From contig NC_003074.8 of NCBI RefSeq assembly GCF_000001735.4, positions 17,925,261 through 17,989,260 of the forward strand: 64,000 nucleotides of DNA, written 5' to 3'. Within the stretch, counting starts at the first letter, position 1, and the number at the start of each line of letters is the position of its first letter. Positions 53,494 through 64,000 of the stretch are shown here, piece by piece. A program made the translations under genes and the position numbers. The notes beneath the pieces were generated by a model. It worked only from the letters and a program-made list of their open reading frames with translations. It did no database searches and was not told the DNA's origin. The DNA is from Arabidopsis thaliana (Eukaryota > Streptophyta > Magnoliopsida > Brassicales > Brassicaceae).

Positions 53494-53995
53494 TCTTACG
53501 AAATTGAGCTCCGATTAGATTCAATTCAGCGTTAAGAACGATCGAAATGATGTTGCGAATGATCGATCTCAACTTATGCAAGATCAGAGAACAGAAAACG
53601 AAGAATAAAGACACACGATTTGTTTACCCGGTTCAGCAAGATCGGTGTGATCAAGCCTACATCCGGAGCCGAATCAATTCGGCAAATCCACTAAGCTTTA
53701 TGAAGAGTACAACTAAAACCGAGCTTACAACAATGGTGATTCTCTCAAGTTCTCTCTCTCTCGATACAAGAAAACTTCAAAGAAGAAAACAGATGAAGAA
53801 GATGATAATCGTAACAGACTCTGTTACTCTTTGTATAATAGTCAAACCCTCCACTGCAGTTAGAGTCTTTGACTTCTCTTCTTTAATTTCCGGTTTAATC
53901 AGAAATCCCTTAACCAGAGATAACCGACTGCTTCAATCTTCAATTGACTTAACCAAACCAACTTCAGAGTTTGAATCAGATATAAACCAACAACA
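53494..53995 (-). repeat. 3' LTR of the Copia element
   Basis: 502 bp, about 98% identical to 58186-58687. Its plus-strand first bases are TCTTACG where the other LTR has TGTTACG, so the conserved terminal CA (minus strand) has mutated to GA. The LTR contains an ORF (53547-54023) that is not a gene. Confidence 0.93.
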
Positions 53996-54077
53996 CTCCA
54001 CCTTGATTCAAATCTCTCCATAACTAGTGGACTTGCACTTACTTGGATTTCACCTTCGGCTGAGATGTCTTTCCACC

Positions 54078-57000
54078 TCACCTGAGTAGCTTTAGAAACT
54101 CTAAAGCTGACTCAAACTTCTGCACATGAATGCCTTTGGTAAGCATGTCTGCAGGATTCTGAGAAGTATGGATCTTAAGAACTTCAACACTTCCTTCTTC
54201 AATCACATCCCTGATAAAGTTGAACTTGATCGCAATATGTTTAGTTCTTTCATGGAACGTGTTGTTCTTTGCCAAACTGATTGCTGACTGTGAGTCACAC
54301 CACAAAGTAACCTTCTCTTGCTTGAATCCCATTTCTGTTAACAACCCCTGAATCCACAAAGCTTCTTTCACTGCTTCAGTTAAAGCAACATACTCTGCTT
54401 CAGTGGTTGATAAAGCCACTATGCTCTGCAGATTTGACTTCCAACTTACTGTATTTCCACCAACAGTGAATACATAACCTGTTGTTGAACGCCTCCTGTC
54501 AAGGTCTGCTGCATAGTCAGAGTCACTAAAGCCTTGAACTCTGAAATCCTTTTCTCTGGTGAAAACCAGATTCAAATCTGTAGACCCTTTTAAGTATCTT
54601 AGCAACCATTTCACTGCAGTCCAATGAATCTTACCTGGTTTGCTCATAAACCTGCTTAGAACTCCAATAGCTTGAGCTATATCTGGTCTGGTGCCAACCA
54701 TGGCATACATGATGCTGCCAATAGCACTTGAGTTTGGAACTTTATCAGTGTCCACACACTCTTCTTCCTCAACTACTGAGGCAAGTTTGAAATGTGCTCC
54801 CATAGGTGTGCTTACAGGTCTTGCTTCAGTCATATTAAACATGTGAAGCACTTTCTCTAAGTATCCTGTCTGAGACAACCGCAATGTACCTGCTTTTCTG
54901 TCTCTTATAATGTCGATTCCCAGTATTCGACTAGCTGCACCCATATCCTTCATTTCAAATCCTGTACTCAACGCCTCTTTGATCTTGTTGATTTCAGTCA
55001 TTGACTTAGCTGCTATCAACATGTCATCAACGTATATCAGTATATACACAAACTCTTCATCACTCACCTGTTTTATGTAAACACACGAATCATGACCACT
55101 TCTGATAAAGTTCTGATCCATGATAAAAGAGTTAAACTTCTTGTTCCACTGACGTGGTGCTTGTTTTAACCCATAGAGTGACTTTTTTAACAAGCACACT
55201 TGATCCTTTTGTTCATCAGCAACATACCCTTCAGGTTGCTCCATGTAAAGTGGCTGGTCCAGATCACCATGCAAGAACGCAGTCTTAACATCCATTTGTT
55301 CCAATTCTAGATCTTCTTGAACAACAATAGACATCAAGATTCTTATCGACACATGCTTGACTACAGGTGCAAACACTTCATCATAGTCGATTCCTTTTCT
55401 CTGAGTAAAGCCTCTTGCTACTAGTCTGGCTTTGTATCTTTCAGGTTCCACACCGGGAATTCCTGGTTTCTTCTTGTACAGCCATCTACAACTGATGATT
55501 TTCTGATTCTTGGGATGGTCTACTATATCCCATGTATAGTTTTTCAATAGTGACTGCATTTCATCTCCCATTCCTGCATTCCATTTTTCCCACTCTTTGG
55601 TTTCTTTAGCTTCATGATAACAGCTAGGTTCTTCACTGCTGTCCATATCTTCAGCTGCCATAAGAGCATATGCAAATTGAGAGTAATCAGAGAATCTTAT
55701 AGGTGCTCTGATTTGCCTTCTAACCCGATCTCTAGCTAACTGATAATTGCTCAGTCTTTCACTGCTTGCTGGAGCTTCTCCTTCGGGTTCAAAATACTCT
55801 GACTCATCATCACTAGATGAAACATCAACTGTTCCACCTGCAACAGAACTCTCACCAACCTGCTGTTGGTTACTTACTATTTCAGAGACAGTCTTTTCTG
55901 CTTGAGTAATCTTCTCTGCTCTTTCTTCTTGTTCAGACTTCTCTTTTAACTGCAAATCCTTATACACCAAGTCCTCATGAAATATCACATTTCGACTGAT
56001 AACACATTTCATTTCTTCTAAGAGCCAGATCTTGTATCCCTTAGTGCCTTGCGGATAACCGAGGAACACACCTTTTAAAGCTCTTGGTTTAAGCTTTCCT
56101 TGATCTTGGTGTACATAAGCAACTGACCCAAACCTCCTTAAATGCTTGTACCCAGATTTCCTGTTTAACCACAACTCTTCAGGTACATTGTGATCCACTG
56201 CAAAAGCAGGTGACCTGTTCACCAGATATGCAACAGTTGAAGCAGCTTCAGCCCAGAATATTTCTTCAAGACCTGATTCACTCAAAAGACATCTCACTTT
56301 TTCCATAAGAGTTCTGTTCATTCTCTCTGCTACACCGTTCTGCTGAGGGGTATAAGCACATGTCCTGTGCCTTTCAATACCAAACTTCTTGAGGTAATCT
56401 TCAAATTTGGAATTACAAAACTCCAATCCATTATCTGTCCTGAGCACTTTAACCTTCTTTCACACCTGTGTTTCAACAAGTTCTTTCCACTCACAAAAAC
56501 GGTCAAATGTCTCATCTTTAGATTTAAGAAACATAAGCCAAACCTTTCTTGTCTTACCATCAACAATAGACAGAAAATATTTCATACCTAAGAGTGATGG
56601 AGTTACATTTGGAGAGCCCCATAGGTCTGCATGAACGTATCCTAGAGCTTCCTCTGTGATGTGCTTGCTGACATTGAAGCTAAGCTTCTTGGATTTTCCC
56701 ATTACACAGTGCTCACAGAACTCTAGTTCTTTGACATCGTTCTTTTGTAGCAGTCCCTTTCCAGCCAGTATCTTCATGTTGTTTAAACTCATATGGCCAA
56801 GTCTGCTATGCCATAATTCAGTACTGCTTTTAGTGTCTTCTGCATTAAAGCTCTCAGACATAATGGTCTCTCCATCCAGAACATACAGTCCATTGATTAA
56901 ACGTCCAACTAATGCAGTTGCATTGTTCTTATGGTATCTCACTTTACCATCTCCACCTTCATGGTGATATCCCAGTTTATCTAGAGTGCCTGTTGAAATT

Positions 57001-58127
57001 AGATTTCGCCTGAGATTAGGCACATACTTGACATTCTTCAAGATTCTGATTGATCCACCATTTGCCTTAATCCGAATAGAACCTTGTCCCTGAGACTTAA
57101 CTGTGTGATCGTCACCAAGAAGAATTGTTGTGCCATCATTCTCCTCAAAATCACTAAACCAGTCTCTTCTTGATGACATATGTGATGTGCATCCAGAGTC
57201 TAGTACCCACATGTCCTTGACCAATCTGTCACCAATGTTTAAGGCTTCAGAAACTTCTAGTTTCTCAATGATAACACCAGCCTCTCCTGGACCTTCACTT
57301 TCCAGTTTTCTTTTTTTAGCAAAACAATCTTTCTTCACATGACCTTCCTTTTTACAGAACCAGCAGGTGACCTTTGTTTTGGAATTAGATCTGCTCCTGC
57401 CTTTCCCTTTGTTTCCTTGCTGCTGAGACCTGTTTTGGGGTCTACCTCTTTCAGTTGTATACAACACAGTTGAAGAGCCTCTTTCAGACTCTTTAGATTC
57501 AGCAAGTTCATGTTCCAATGACTTAGCTGATGATACAACGTCCTGCACACAGAGAGTCTTGTTACCATACTTCAAAGTGTGCTTCAACTGGATATAACTC
57601 ACAGGCAATGAATTCAAGATCAAGATTGCTTGCACTTCTTCAGCAACTACAATCTGCAGACTGCCAAGTTCAGCCACAATTCTTAAGAATTGATCAATGT
57701 TCTGATCAATACTCATTGTTTCAAGCATCTTGAATGAGTAAAGTCTAAGTTGAGTATAGATCCTGTTAGGCAGAGATGTTTCCATGTAGAGCTTGTTTAG
57801 CGTTGCCCACATATCAGCTGCAGATACACAATGCTGAACTTTAAGAAGAACCGCATCAGTAATGTGATTGATTATGATGTTCTTAGCTTGTTTCGATTGT
57901 TCAATCTTGATCAGATCTGGAACTTCTTCAGTCGGAGATGATTCTTCATCGGTTTCAGGTTTCTTTCCTTCACTCTTTGGGACTGGAACAAACTTTGTCA
58001 AAGAGTAATCCGTTAAAGTGTTCATCAAACCCAGAACTCCAAGTTGTGCTTCAATCCGAATCTTCCATAGAGAAAAGTCTCTATCTCCATTAAATGTCTT
58101 GATCTCTACCTTTGACGACATCGCCAT
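54078..58127 (-). pseudogene. Copia gag-pol, one in-frame TGA
   Basis: From ATG 58127 (MAMSSKVEIK) the frame runs through gag with a CCHC zinc knuckle (CWFCKKEGHVKKDC), the aspartic protease (VLDSGCTSHM), the GAG-pre-integrase block (LWHSRLGHMS) and into the integrase core. TGA at 56460-56462 stops it just before the LRTDNGLEF strand. The same frame continues open for another ~790 codons with the rest of integrase, reverse transcriptase (YVDDMLIA) and RNase H (CDSQSAISLA, then HERTKHIAI), ending at 54078. So no frameshift or deletion is needed to explain the break. The product as read would be a truncated gag-protease-part-integrase polyprotein. The order protease-integrase-RT-RNase H is that of Copia. 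The element can move only in trans unless the stop is suppressed. Confidence 0.93.
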
Positions 58128-58185
58128 TAACGCTATCGAAGCATCAAACCTCCTCAATTCAGAAACCAAGGCTCTGATACCACTT

Positions 58186-58687
58186 TGTTACGAAATTGAG
58201 CTCCGATTAGATTCAATTCAGCGTTAAGAACGATCGAAATGATGTTGCGAATGATCGATCTCAACTTATGCAAGATCAGAGAACAGAAAACGAAGAACAA
58301 AGACACACGATTTGTTTACCCGGTTCAGCAAGATCAGTGTGATCAAGCCTACATCCGGAGCCGAATCAATCCGGCAAATCCACTAAGCTTTATGAAGAGT
58401 ACAGCTCAAACCGAGCTTACAACAATGGTGATTCTCTCAAGTTCTCTCTCTCTCGATACAAGAAAACTTCAAAGAAGAAAACAGATGAAGAAGATGATAA
58501 TCGTAACAGACTCTGTTACTCTTTATATAATAGTCAAACCCTCCACTGCAGTTAGAGTCTTTGACTTCTCTTCTTCAATTTCCGGTTTAATCAGAAATCC
58601 CTTAACCAGAGATAACCGACTGCTTCAATCTTCAATTGACTTAACCAAACCAACTTCAGATTTTGAATCAGATATAAACCAACAACA
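58186..58687 (-). repeat. 5' LTR of the Copia element
   Basis: 502 bp with TG/CA ends; the right boundary is fixed by the CAACT duplication. It is followed on the minus strand by AAG and the primer-binding site. It contains the element's promoter; the ORF at 58239-58694 is a shadow. Confidence 0.93.
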
Positions 58688-58716
58688 CAACTAGTCATTA
58701 CAAAAGTCATATATAA

Positions 58717-58882
58717 TGTTAGTGATACAATCACGATTCACATTGATCGCATAATATTTGATTGCTCTGTTTAATGTAATGCTTGTAATTAGAATAATCT
58801 AGAGTCTCCTCTCTTATTCTTATTCTTGTATAAATATGTTGATGTACATAACCCTAAATATATTAGAAAGACATTTTTTACA
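58717..58882 (+). repeat. 5' LTR of the deleted Copia relic
   Basis: It starts TGTTAGTGATACAATC, ends TTTTTTACA, and is immediately followed by a PBS-like TGGTATGAGAGC. It matches 60096-60254 with many substitutions and small indels. Confidence 0.8.
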
Positions 58883-59164
58883 TGGTATGAGAGCTTTGTG
58901 ACATTCGTTGCAGTAATTAATTGGAAGCTTGCAGTACATTGCCTTCACCAAATTTGATATTGCCTATGCGGTCAATCGTTTATCACAAATTATGCATCGT
59001 CCAACGGAAGATCATTGACATGCTGCTAAAAGAATTCTAAGCTAGCTACCTTGATGGGACACCCACTCATGGCCTCTTTTTCTCGGCAAACAACAAACTC
59101 ATTCTTCATGCATATTCAAATGCAGATTGCGGTGAGATTCAGACGATTATGTACTCGTACATCT

Positions 59165-59715
59165 TGTTAGTGCACCTTCAGTCAGGTCAAACCAGAAGGA
59201 GTGTTGATTGCTGGAACAAACTGGAAGCTGTTTCAGAAGATTAAAGTGAAGATCAAGTAATTGATGCTGACGTGGATATACCGCCAAATGAACGAATGAC
59301 GTGGAGATCACAACAGAATGAGTTCGGTTTGGAAAGAAGATATTCACGCAAAGATCTGGAGTGATCCAAGATCTTGAAGACTAACCTAGAAGACCAAAGA
59401 CCTCGATGATATAAATAGAGGTGCTAAGGTGCTTGCTAGAGTTGGCCATGATTGTGAGTGAAAAAGCTAGTGCAACGCTTTTCATTGTTAGAGACTAAGG
59501 TTTAGTCTGATTGGAATTCTAGAGAGATCAAAGAGTGTGTTCTTGTGATATACTCTTGTGTGTTTAGAGAAATCTCAGGTGACAAGATATAGTAGTTTAG
59601 ATCTTGTGTAAAACCAATTAAGGTAGTTGTAAACTTCTTAATCAGATTTCTAATAAAGTGATACTCAGTGGTTCTTAGTTTGGGGAATACGATTCTTGGT
59701 TCATCCGGAATTTCA
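59165..59715 (+). mobile_element. Solo LTR nested in the Copia relic
   Basis: 551 bp starting TGTTAGTGCACC and ending GGAATTTCA, flanked by a perfect 5-bp duplication CATCT (59160-59164 and 59716-59720). Removing it rejoins the interrupted RNase H sequence. TATAAATA near 59410 and AATAAAG near 59650 give it promoter- and polyadenylation-like signals in plus orientation, as an LTR should have. No internal region or second LTR remains, so it is the product of LTR-LTR recombination. Confidence 0.88.
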
Positions 59716-60095
59716 CATCTACCTAGGACGACGAAACCCAATATCTTGGACAACCAAGAAACGGAAGGGGTGGCAAGATCATCTATAGAAGTAGAGTATA
59801 GGGTTGTCGCAAACACGGCCTCTGAACTAAGTTGGGTATATATGTAATATTTTCACATAACTTGGAATTACTTTCAACACACCACTTGTTGTGTACTGCG
59901 ACAACGTCAAAAATATCTTCCTTTGTGCTAATCCGGTCTTACACTCAAAGATGAAGCATATTGCTATAGATTATCATTTCATCCGTGGTTAAGTTCAACA
60001 AGGTGCTCTCCGAGTAGTTCATATCAACACAAAGGACCAATTAGCAGATGTGTTGATGATTGGAGTGTCACAAGCCTCTCCATCTTGAGGGGGCG

Positions 60096-60254
60096 TGTTA
60101 GTGATACGATTACGATTCACATTTATCTCATAATATTTGATTACTCTGTTTTAGGTAATGTCTTAATTGAAAAAAACTAGAGTCTCGTCTCTTATTCTTA
60201 TATAAATATGTTGATGTACAAAACCCTAAATATATGAGAAATAGTTTCTTAACA
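60096..60254 (+). repeat. 3' LTR of the deleted Copia relic
   Basis: It starts TGTTAGTGATACGATT after a CTTGAGGGGGCG purine tract and ends TTTCTTAACA. It pairs with 58717-58882. Confidence 0.8.
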
Positions 60255-60679
60255 TGTTCAGGTCATCTATAAGGCAAGTAAAACACATGCTTAAGTCATA
60301 AAATAGAATCTAAAGAGACATTATTCTGAAATGATCAACTTGGTCTACTTAGCCTAATTTTAAGTCAATACATACAAATTTGATCTCTCTAACTATATTT
60401 GTTTTTCTCTTTCTAGTGTTCTTTTTCTTTCCAATATATATACATAGCATATTTTGAATTCTTTTTGTTTTATGGAGTAACGTCAAATATTATAATAGCC
60501 GCATATAAAATTAGAATTTATTAAATATTAATTTATAACTTTTTTATTGTAGACAATTATTTTAGGAAAGCAAAGTATATTTAGACGAAAATAGTATTAG
60601 GATGAATAATTTTTTGAAAGTCCTAATGTTGCATATTTTTTGTTTTGGTGAACAAATTTCGTGTTGTAGTTCTTAAACA
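60255..60679. other. AT-rich spacer between the Copia relic and the Helitron-like segment
   Basis: No gene or clear repeat is seen. It is AT-rich with scattered T runs. Confidence 0.35.
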
Positions 60680-61633
60680 TCTATACTATTAATTGGGAAT
60701 CATTGAAAATAAACAACCTTACGAAGGGTAAAATATTACAAAAATACTATTGATTGTTAGTATTTTTAAATAAATTCTGATTAATTTAAAATAATTATAA
60801 TTATGCTTTACATTTAGAAATATATAAACAATAAATTGTACATACTTATTTTGAAATATTTTGGTTTTCTTTTTTCTTTTTTTCAACCTGATTTTTTTTT
60901 AAATAAATCCATAATATATTATTGAACAAACTTTTGAAATAATGTAAACTAATACATTTTTCATTCAAAACAAATTATCCAACAAAAATAATTTGGATTA
61001 TGAGTACTATATAAAATAATTTGAAACCAAACTTGACATCAAATTAAATATCTAACTGGTATGAGTTTGGGTTATGAACACTATATAGCATGTACGTATT
61101 TTGTGACACAAATTCTATTTGTGATGTTTACAGGTTGGTAGTATTTTTTTTCCACATATACAGACGGGTTATGAGACGAAAAATTTATGATACATACATC
61201 ACAGGTTTTCCATTCCAAGAAATATAAGTCAAATATACGTTTTTATTTTCTAAACTAATCAAAACATTATAACTGTTATAACAGTAATCAAAACATTATA
61301 ACAGTTTGATTACTGGTGTAAAATAGGATATAAATTTGGTTTTAGTTTGGGTTATTTATCTGTGTGAATTCGGATCTTAAAATATAATTATATACCAACA
61401 TAATTGAATTTCGATTATTATTCTTAACTTTATAATATTTATACTATTACAAAGTTTAATTATAACAAAATATTATATATTTTAAAAATCTATTTAAAAA
61501 GTTCTATTTTATATGTATATGAGATTTCAAATATCTAATATATTGTATTATAATATATATTACAAAATAAAAAAAAATAATTTACATTGAATTAAAAATA
61601 TGAATCCGCACATACGTAAAAGTTAGGATCTAG
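60680..61633 (+). mobile_element. Helitron-like (ATREP-type) non-autonomous element
   Basis: It opens with TCTATACTATTAA at 60680, the sort of 5'-TC start I recall for Arabidopsis ATREP Helitrons, inserted after an A. It ends with GGATCTAG at 61633 followed by T, giving the CTAG-T terminus. About 15 nt upstream, CCGCACATACGT is a decayed form of the GC-rich 3' hairpin. The ~950-bp body is AT-rich and non-coding. There is no target duplication, as expected for Helitrons. Confidence 0.55.
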
Positions 61634-62298
61634 TAATTTGTATAAAAAAGAAAGAAGAAGATAGTTATCCATTTCATAGGTCGGCTGCTAATTTTTGGCG
61701 GATTTCTAATAATTATATACAATCCAATTAAATAAATGAAATATGTCGTGGAAAGTGGAAACTATATAAAGGATAGAGATAAGTACGACTTCGACAAATG
61801 GAGATATATTATCATTATTATTATTATAATCATTATCTTTCGCTATTCCTGACCAATACCCAAATGATCTCCGCTACTCTTTCCACGTGTCAAAAGCACT
61901 GAATTGAACGGATGAGATCTTAAGTCACTAACCAAAACAACACTTGAATTTTTTTATAACAAATCACAGTTCCACCCAATGAAATCCATTTTGTTTCAAA
62001 ATAAACCCGTATCTTTATAATGAAACTGAAAGATTCAAGGATGTTTTTGATAAATTAAAAACTATGTAGGGCTTCATTCATAAGATTTAAGACAACAGGG
62101 TTTATGAATTTGTCTCTGCTTCACGATCTCTCTACTATGGTGTACTGTATCTTTCAATCTATAGTTCAGTTACAAAGATCATCACAGCCAATTTTAGAAA
62201 ACTTCTGACGGAAAATAAAAAGAGAGGATTTATTTTTATCTTTCTGTGTTACCGGAGAATAAAGACGGTACCTTTTCACTGTTGACTTAACGGAGAAG
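61634..62298. other. KING1 promoter and 5' leader
   Basis: This holds the KING1 upstream region: a CACGTG G-box core at 61884-61889, a TTATTATTATTA run near 61814, and a GAGAAGATGG start context. No gene is seen. Confidence 0.5.
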
Positions 62299-64000
62299 AT
62301 GGCGACTGTTCCGGAGATAAAGATAATGAGAAGCGAGAGCTTAGGTCATCGGAGTGACGTGTCGAGCCCGGAAGCTAAGCTAGGGATGCGTGTGGAAGAT
62401 CTCTGGGATGAGCAGAAACCACAGCTCAGTCCTAACGAGAAGCTCAACGCTTGCTTTGAGAGCATCCCTGTCTCTGCTTTCCCTCTCTCTTCTGATTCAC
62501 AAGGTATGAGGATTTTGATGATGTGGGTGTTTGACCATGAGCTGATCTATAATTGGAACTGGTAATTGTGTTGAATTTGAATCATGTTCTATGGAGATTG
62601 ATTTTGATTTTTGTGATGCAATTATTGATGGGTTCTGTGATCTCTTGGTATGTGTTTGTTGATGACTTGTAGTAGGAATATGTGCTGTGTGTTGAAATTC
62701 AAGTTATTGAAAGTTTTATAAGTCAGAATTTGGAATTCAATCCAGCTTGTTGGATACTCGAATCAGTTCGATTTAGGGAATCAGAATTAGTTCTTGATGG
62801 TTTTTGTTTCTTAGTCTCCTTGTAGAATCAGAGTACTTATTGATTCAGTTCTGCTGTCTCACATCTTTGTGGTTTCCCTATATAGATATTGAGATAAGAT
62901 CAGACACAAGTTTGGCTGAAGCTGTTCAGACACTATCGAAATTCAAGGTCTTGAGCGCGCCTGTTGTAGATGTTGATGCGCCTGAAGATGCCAGTTGGAT
63001 TGATCGCTACATCGGTATTGTGGAATTTCCAGGCATTGTTGTCTGGCTTTTGCATCAGGTAATTGTTCTCCAAAAAATACGAGAGGCGACTTGTTTTTGT
63101 CATGATCAAATTGGATTGTGGTACCTAGTGAACTATACTTCATGTCTGTACTCTACTTGTCTCCTTTAAAAAACAGTTGGAGCCACCATCTCCAAGGAGC
63201 CCTGCTGTTGCAGCTTCAAATGGATTTTCTCATGATTTCACCACCGATGTTCTGGATAACGGAGATTCAGCAGTAACTTCTGGAAACTTCTTTGAGGTCC
63301 TTACTTCTTCAGAGCTATACAAGAACACCAAGGTGAAGCTTGTTTTTTTATGAAGGACCTGATTTCAGTTGACTTTTTTCTCCTGATTACGGCTTCTGAA
63401 ATGCGTTGGATATTCTCTCTGACAGGTTCGAGATATCTCTGGAACATTCCGCTGGGCACCGTTCCTGGCTCTGCAGAAAGAGAACTCCTTTTTGACCATG
63501 CTGTTACTTCTTTCTAAATACAAAATGAAGAGCATCCCGGTGGTTGATTTAGGTGTAGCAAAGATCGAGAACATTATCACACAATCAGGAGTTATACATA
63601 TGCTGGCAGAATGCGCGGGGCTTCTCTGGTTTGAGGATTGGGGAATCAAAACTCTCTCTGAAGTCGGTCTTCCCATTATGTCAAAGGACCATATCATAAA
63701 GGTCAGTTTGTAATCTAACTCATAGCTCCATTGAGAGTTTTTTTTTTCCTTTTTTAACAGATCATTATTTCTCTTTCAGATCTATGAGGATGAACCAGTT
63801 CTTCAGGCATTCAAGCTGATGAGGAGAAAGAGAATCGGAGGCATACCTGTCATTGAAAGGAATAGCGAGAAGCCAGTAGGCAACATAAGCCTTAGAGATG
63901 TTCAATTTCTCCTCACTGCACCTGAGATCTACCATGACTACAGGTTAATACTTCACAAATCCTTGTGATGATGATACACCGAGTTTTGCAGCATTGTCAA
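62299..64000 (+). CDS. KING1: KING1, SNF4-like gamma-type subunit of SnRK1 (5' part)
   Basis: Visible exons are 62299-62503, 62886-63058, 63177-63332, 63426-63701 and 63780-63943. The gene runs past the right edge in the following intron (GTTAATAC). The 324 complete codons include CBS-type segments: SDTSLAEAVQTLSKFKVLSA with VVDVDAPED, then LLLSKYKMKSIPVVDLG, and DEPVLQAFKLMRRKRIGGIP with PVGNISLRDVQ. CBS pairs bind adenine nucleotides in AMPK gamma subunits. KING1 is a plant gamma-like protein (AT3G48530, from memory) that interacts with the SnRK1 kinase, the plant SNF1/AMPK homologue that responds to low energy. The start ATG at 62299 follows a 5' leader and is in good context. No break is seen. 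Confidence 0.93.

Larger units (their letters stand above)
53494..58687 (-). mobile_element. Ty1/Copia LTR retrotransposon, near full length
   Basis: Two 502-bp LTRs (53494-53995 and 58186-58687) flank the body, and a 5-bp target duplication CAACT lies at 53489-53493 and 58688-58692. Because the element is on the minus strand, the right LTR is the 5' one. Next to it, TGGTATCAGAGC (58182-58171) is the initiator-tRNA-Met primer site. The purine tract AAGGTGGAG adjoins the left LTR. The LTRs differ at about nine positions (~1.8%), placing the insertion on the order of a million years ago or less. The 3' LTR begins with TC instead of TG on the plus strand. Gag-pol inside is broken by a single stop. 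It lies between CYP94B3 and KING1, about 2.1 kb upstream of the former. Confidence 0.95.
58717..60254 (+). mobile_element. Deleted, decayed Copia relic with a nested solo LTR
   Basis: A 166-bp 5' LTR (58717-58882, TGTTAGTGATAC ... TTTTACA) is followed at once by TGGTATGAGAGC, one mismatch from the tRNA-Met primer site. A 159-bp diverged 3' LTR (60096-60254) is preceded by the purine tract GAGGGGGCG. Between them only the end of the pol gene survives: 58935-59160 encodes [20 protein letters not shown]-like late RT sequence, and 59721-60088 the RNase H end (KKRKGVARSSIE-like, MKHIAIDYHFIRG). Gag, protease, integrase and most of RT are missing, and there are frameshifts and stops. No target duplication is seen. 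The 551-bp solo LTR at 59165-59715 splits the RNase H region. Confidence 0.85.

Noticed and set aside
53547-54023. ORF of 158 codons on plus, with a near-identical partner at 58239-58694
   Set aside because: Both lie inside the LTRs of the Copia element, so their similarity is LTR identity and not a duplicated gene.

Overview
The window is nuclear plant DNA and reads as Arabidopsis thaliana chromosome 3. Short GT-AG introns, AT-rich spacers, plant-only families (REF6-type JmjC/zinc-finger demethylase, pTAC10, NOI, AITR, CYP94B) and their exact order match what I recall of the AT3G48400-AT3G48530 interval. I joined exons by hand from ORFs and splice sites. Every complete gene closed in frame, and several gave lengths I recall for the Columbia proteins (CbbY-like 319 aa, APE1L 364 aa, REF6 1360 aa, pTAC10 668 aa). 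No database search was run, so locus names come from memory.

Layout: 1-427 end of a DC1-domain gene (+). 526-2840 alpha/beta hydrolase (-). 3256-4118 DNA element with long inverted repeats. 4483-6291 chloroplast CbbY-like sugar phosphatase (+). 6650-9233 APE1L endonuclease (+). 10349-15196 REF6 histone demethylase (+), with a decayed copy of its 3' end at 15635-15785. 16142-18316 five-CCCH protein (+). 18972-19528 NOI/RIN4-like peptide (-). 19529-24235 AT-rich spacer. 24236-25822 GDSL lipase (+). 26429-31494 TEL2-like EMB2423 (+). 32066-33802 ULP1-like protease (-). 34293-35520 broken F-box gene (-). 36078-36540 small unknown protein (+). 36949-40148 pTAC10 (+). 42308-43192 AITR1/DIG1 (-). 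49331-49416 intron-containing tRNA-Tyr (-). 49844-51364 CYP94B3 (-). 62299 to the right edge, KING1 (+, incomplete).

Mobile DNA is concentrated between CYP94B3 and KING1. A 5.2-kb Copia element (53494-58687, minus) has two 502-bp LTRs, a 5-bp target duplication, PBS, polypurine tract and a gag-pol frame broken by one TGA. Next to it lies an older, internally deleted Copia relic (58717-60254) with a 551-bp solo LTR nested inside it, then a Helitron-like segment (60680-61633). A 124-bp retroposon with a 17-bp target duplication sits at 44888-45045.

The genes do not form a pathway; they are independent single-gene units, as usual in plant euchromatin. Themes present are chromatin and genome maintenance (REF6, TEL2-like, APE1L), plastid function (CbbY-like, pTAC10), hormone and stress responses (CYP94B3 for jasmonate, AITR1 for ABA, NOI) and energy signalling (KING1). 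I found no previously undescribed multi-gene system. The observations most worth checking are the nested transposon stratigraphy, the duplicated REF6 tail, probable U12-type introns in EMB2423, two GC-AG introns, the small retroposon, and an unassigned transcription-unit-like segment downstream of pTAC10.
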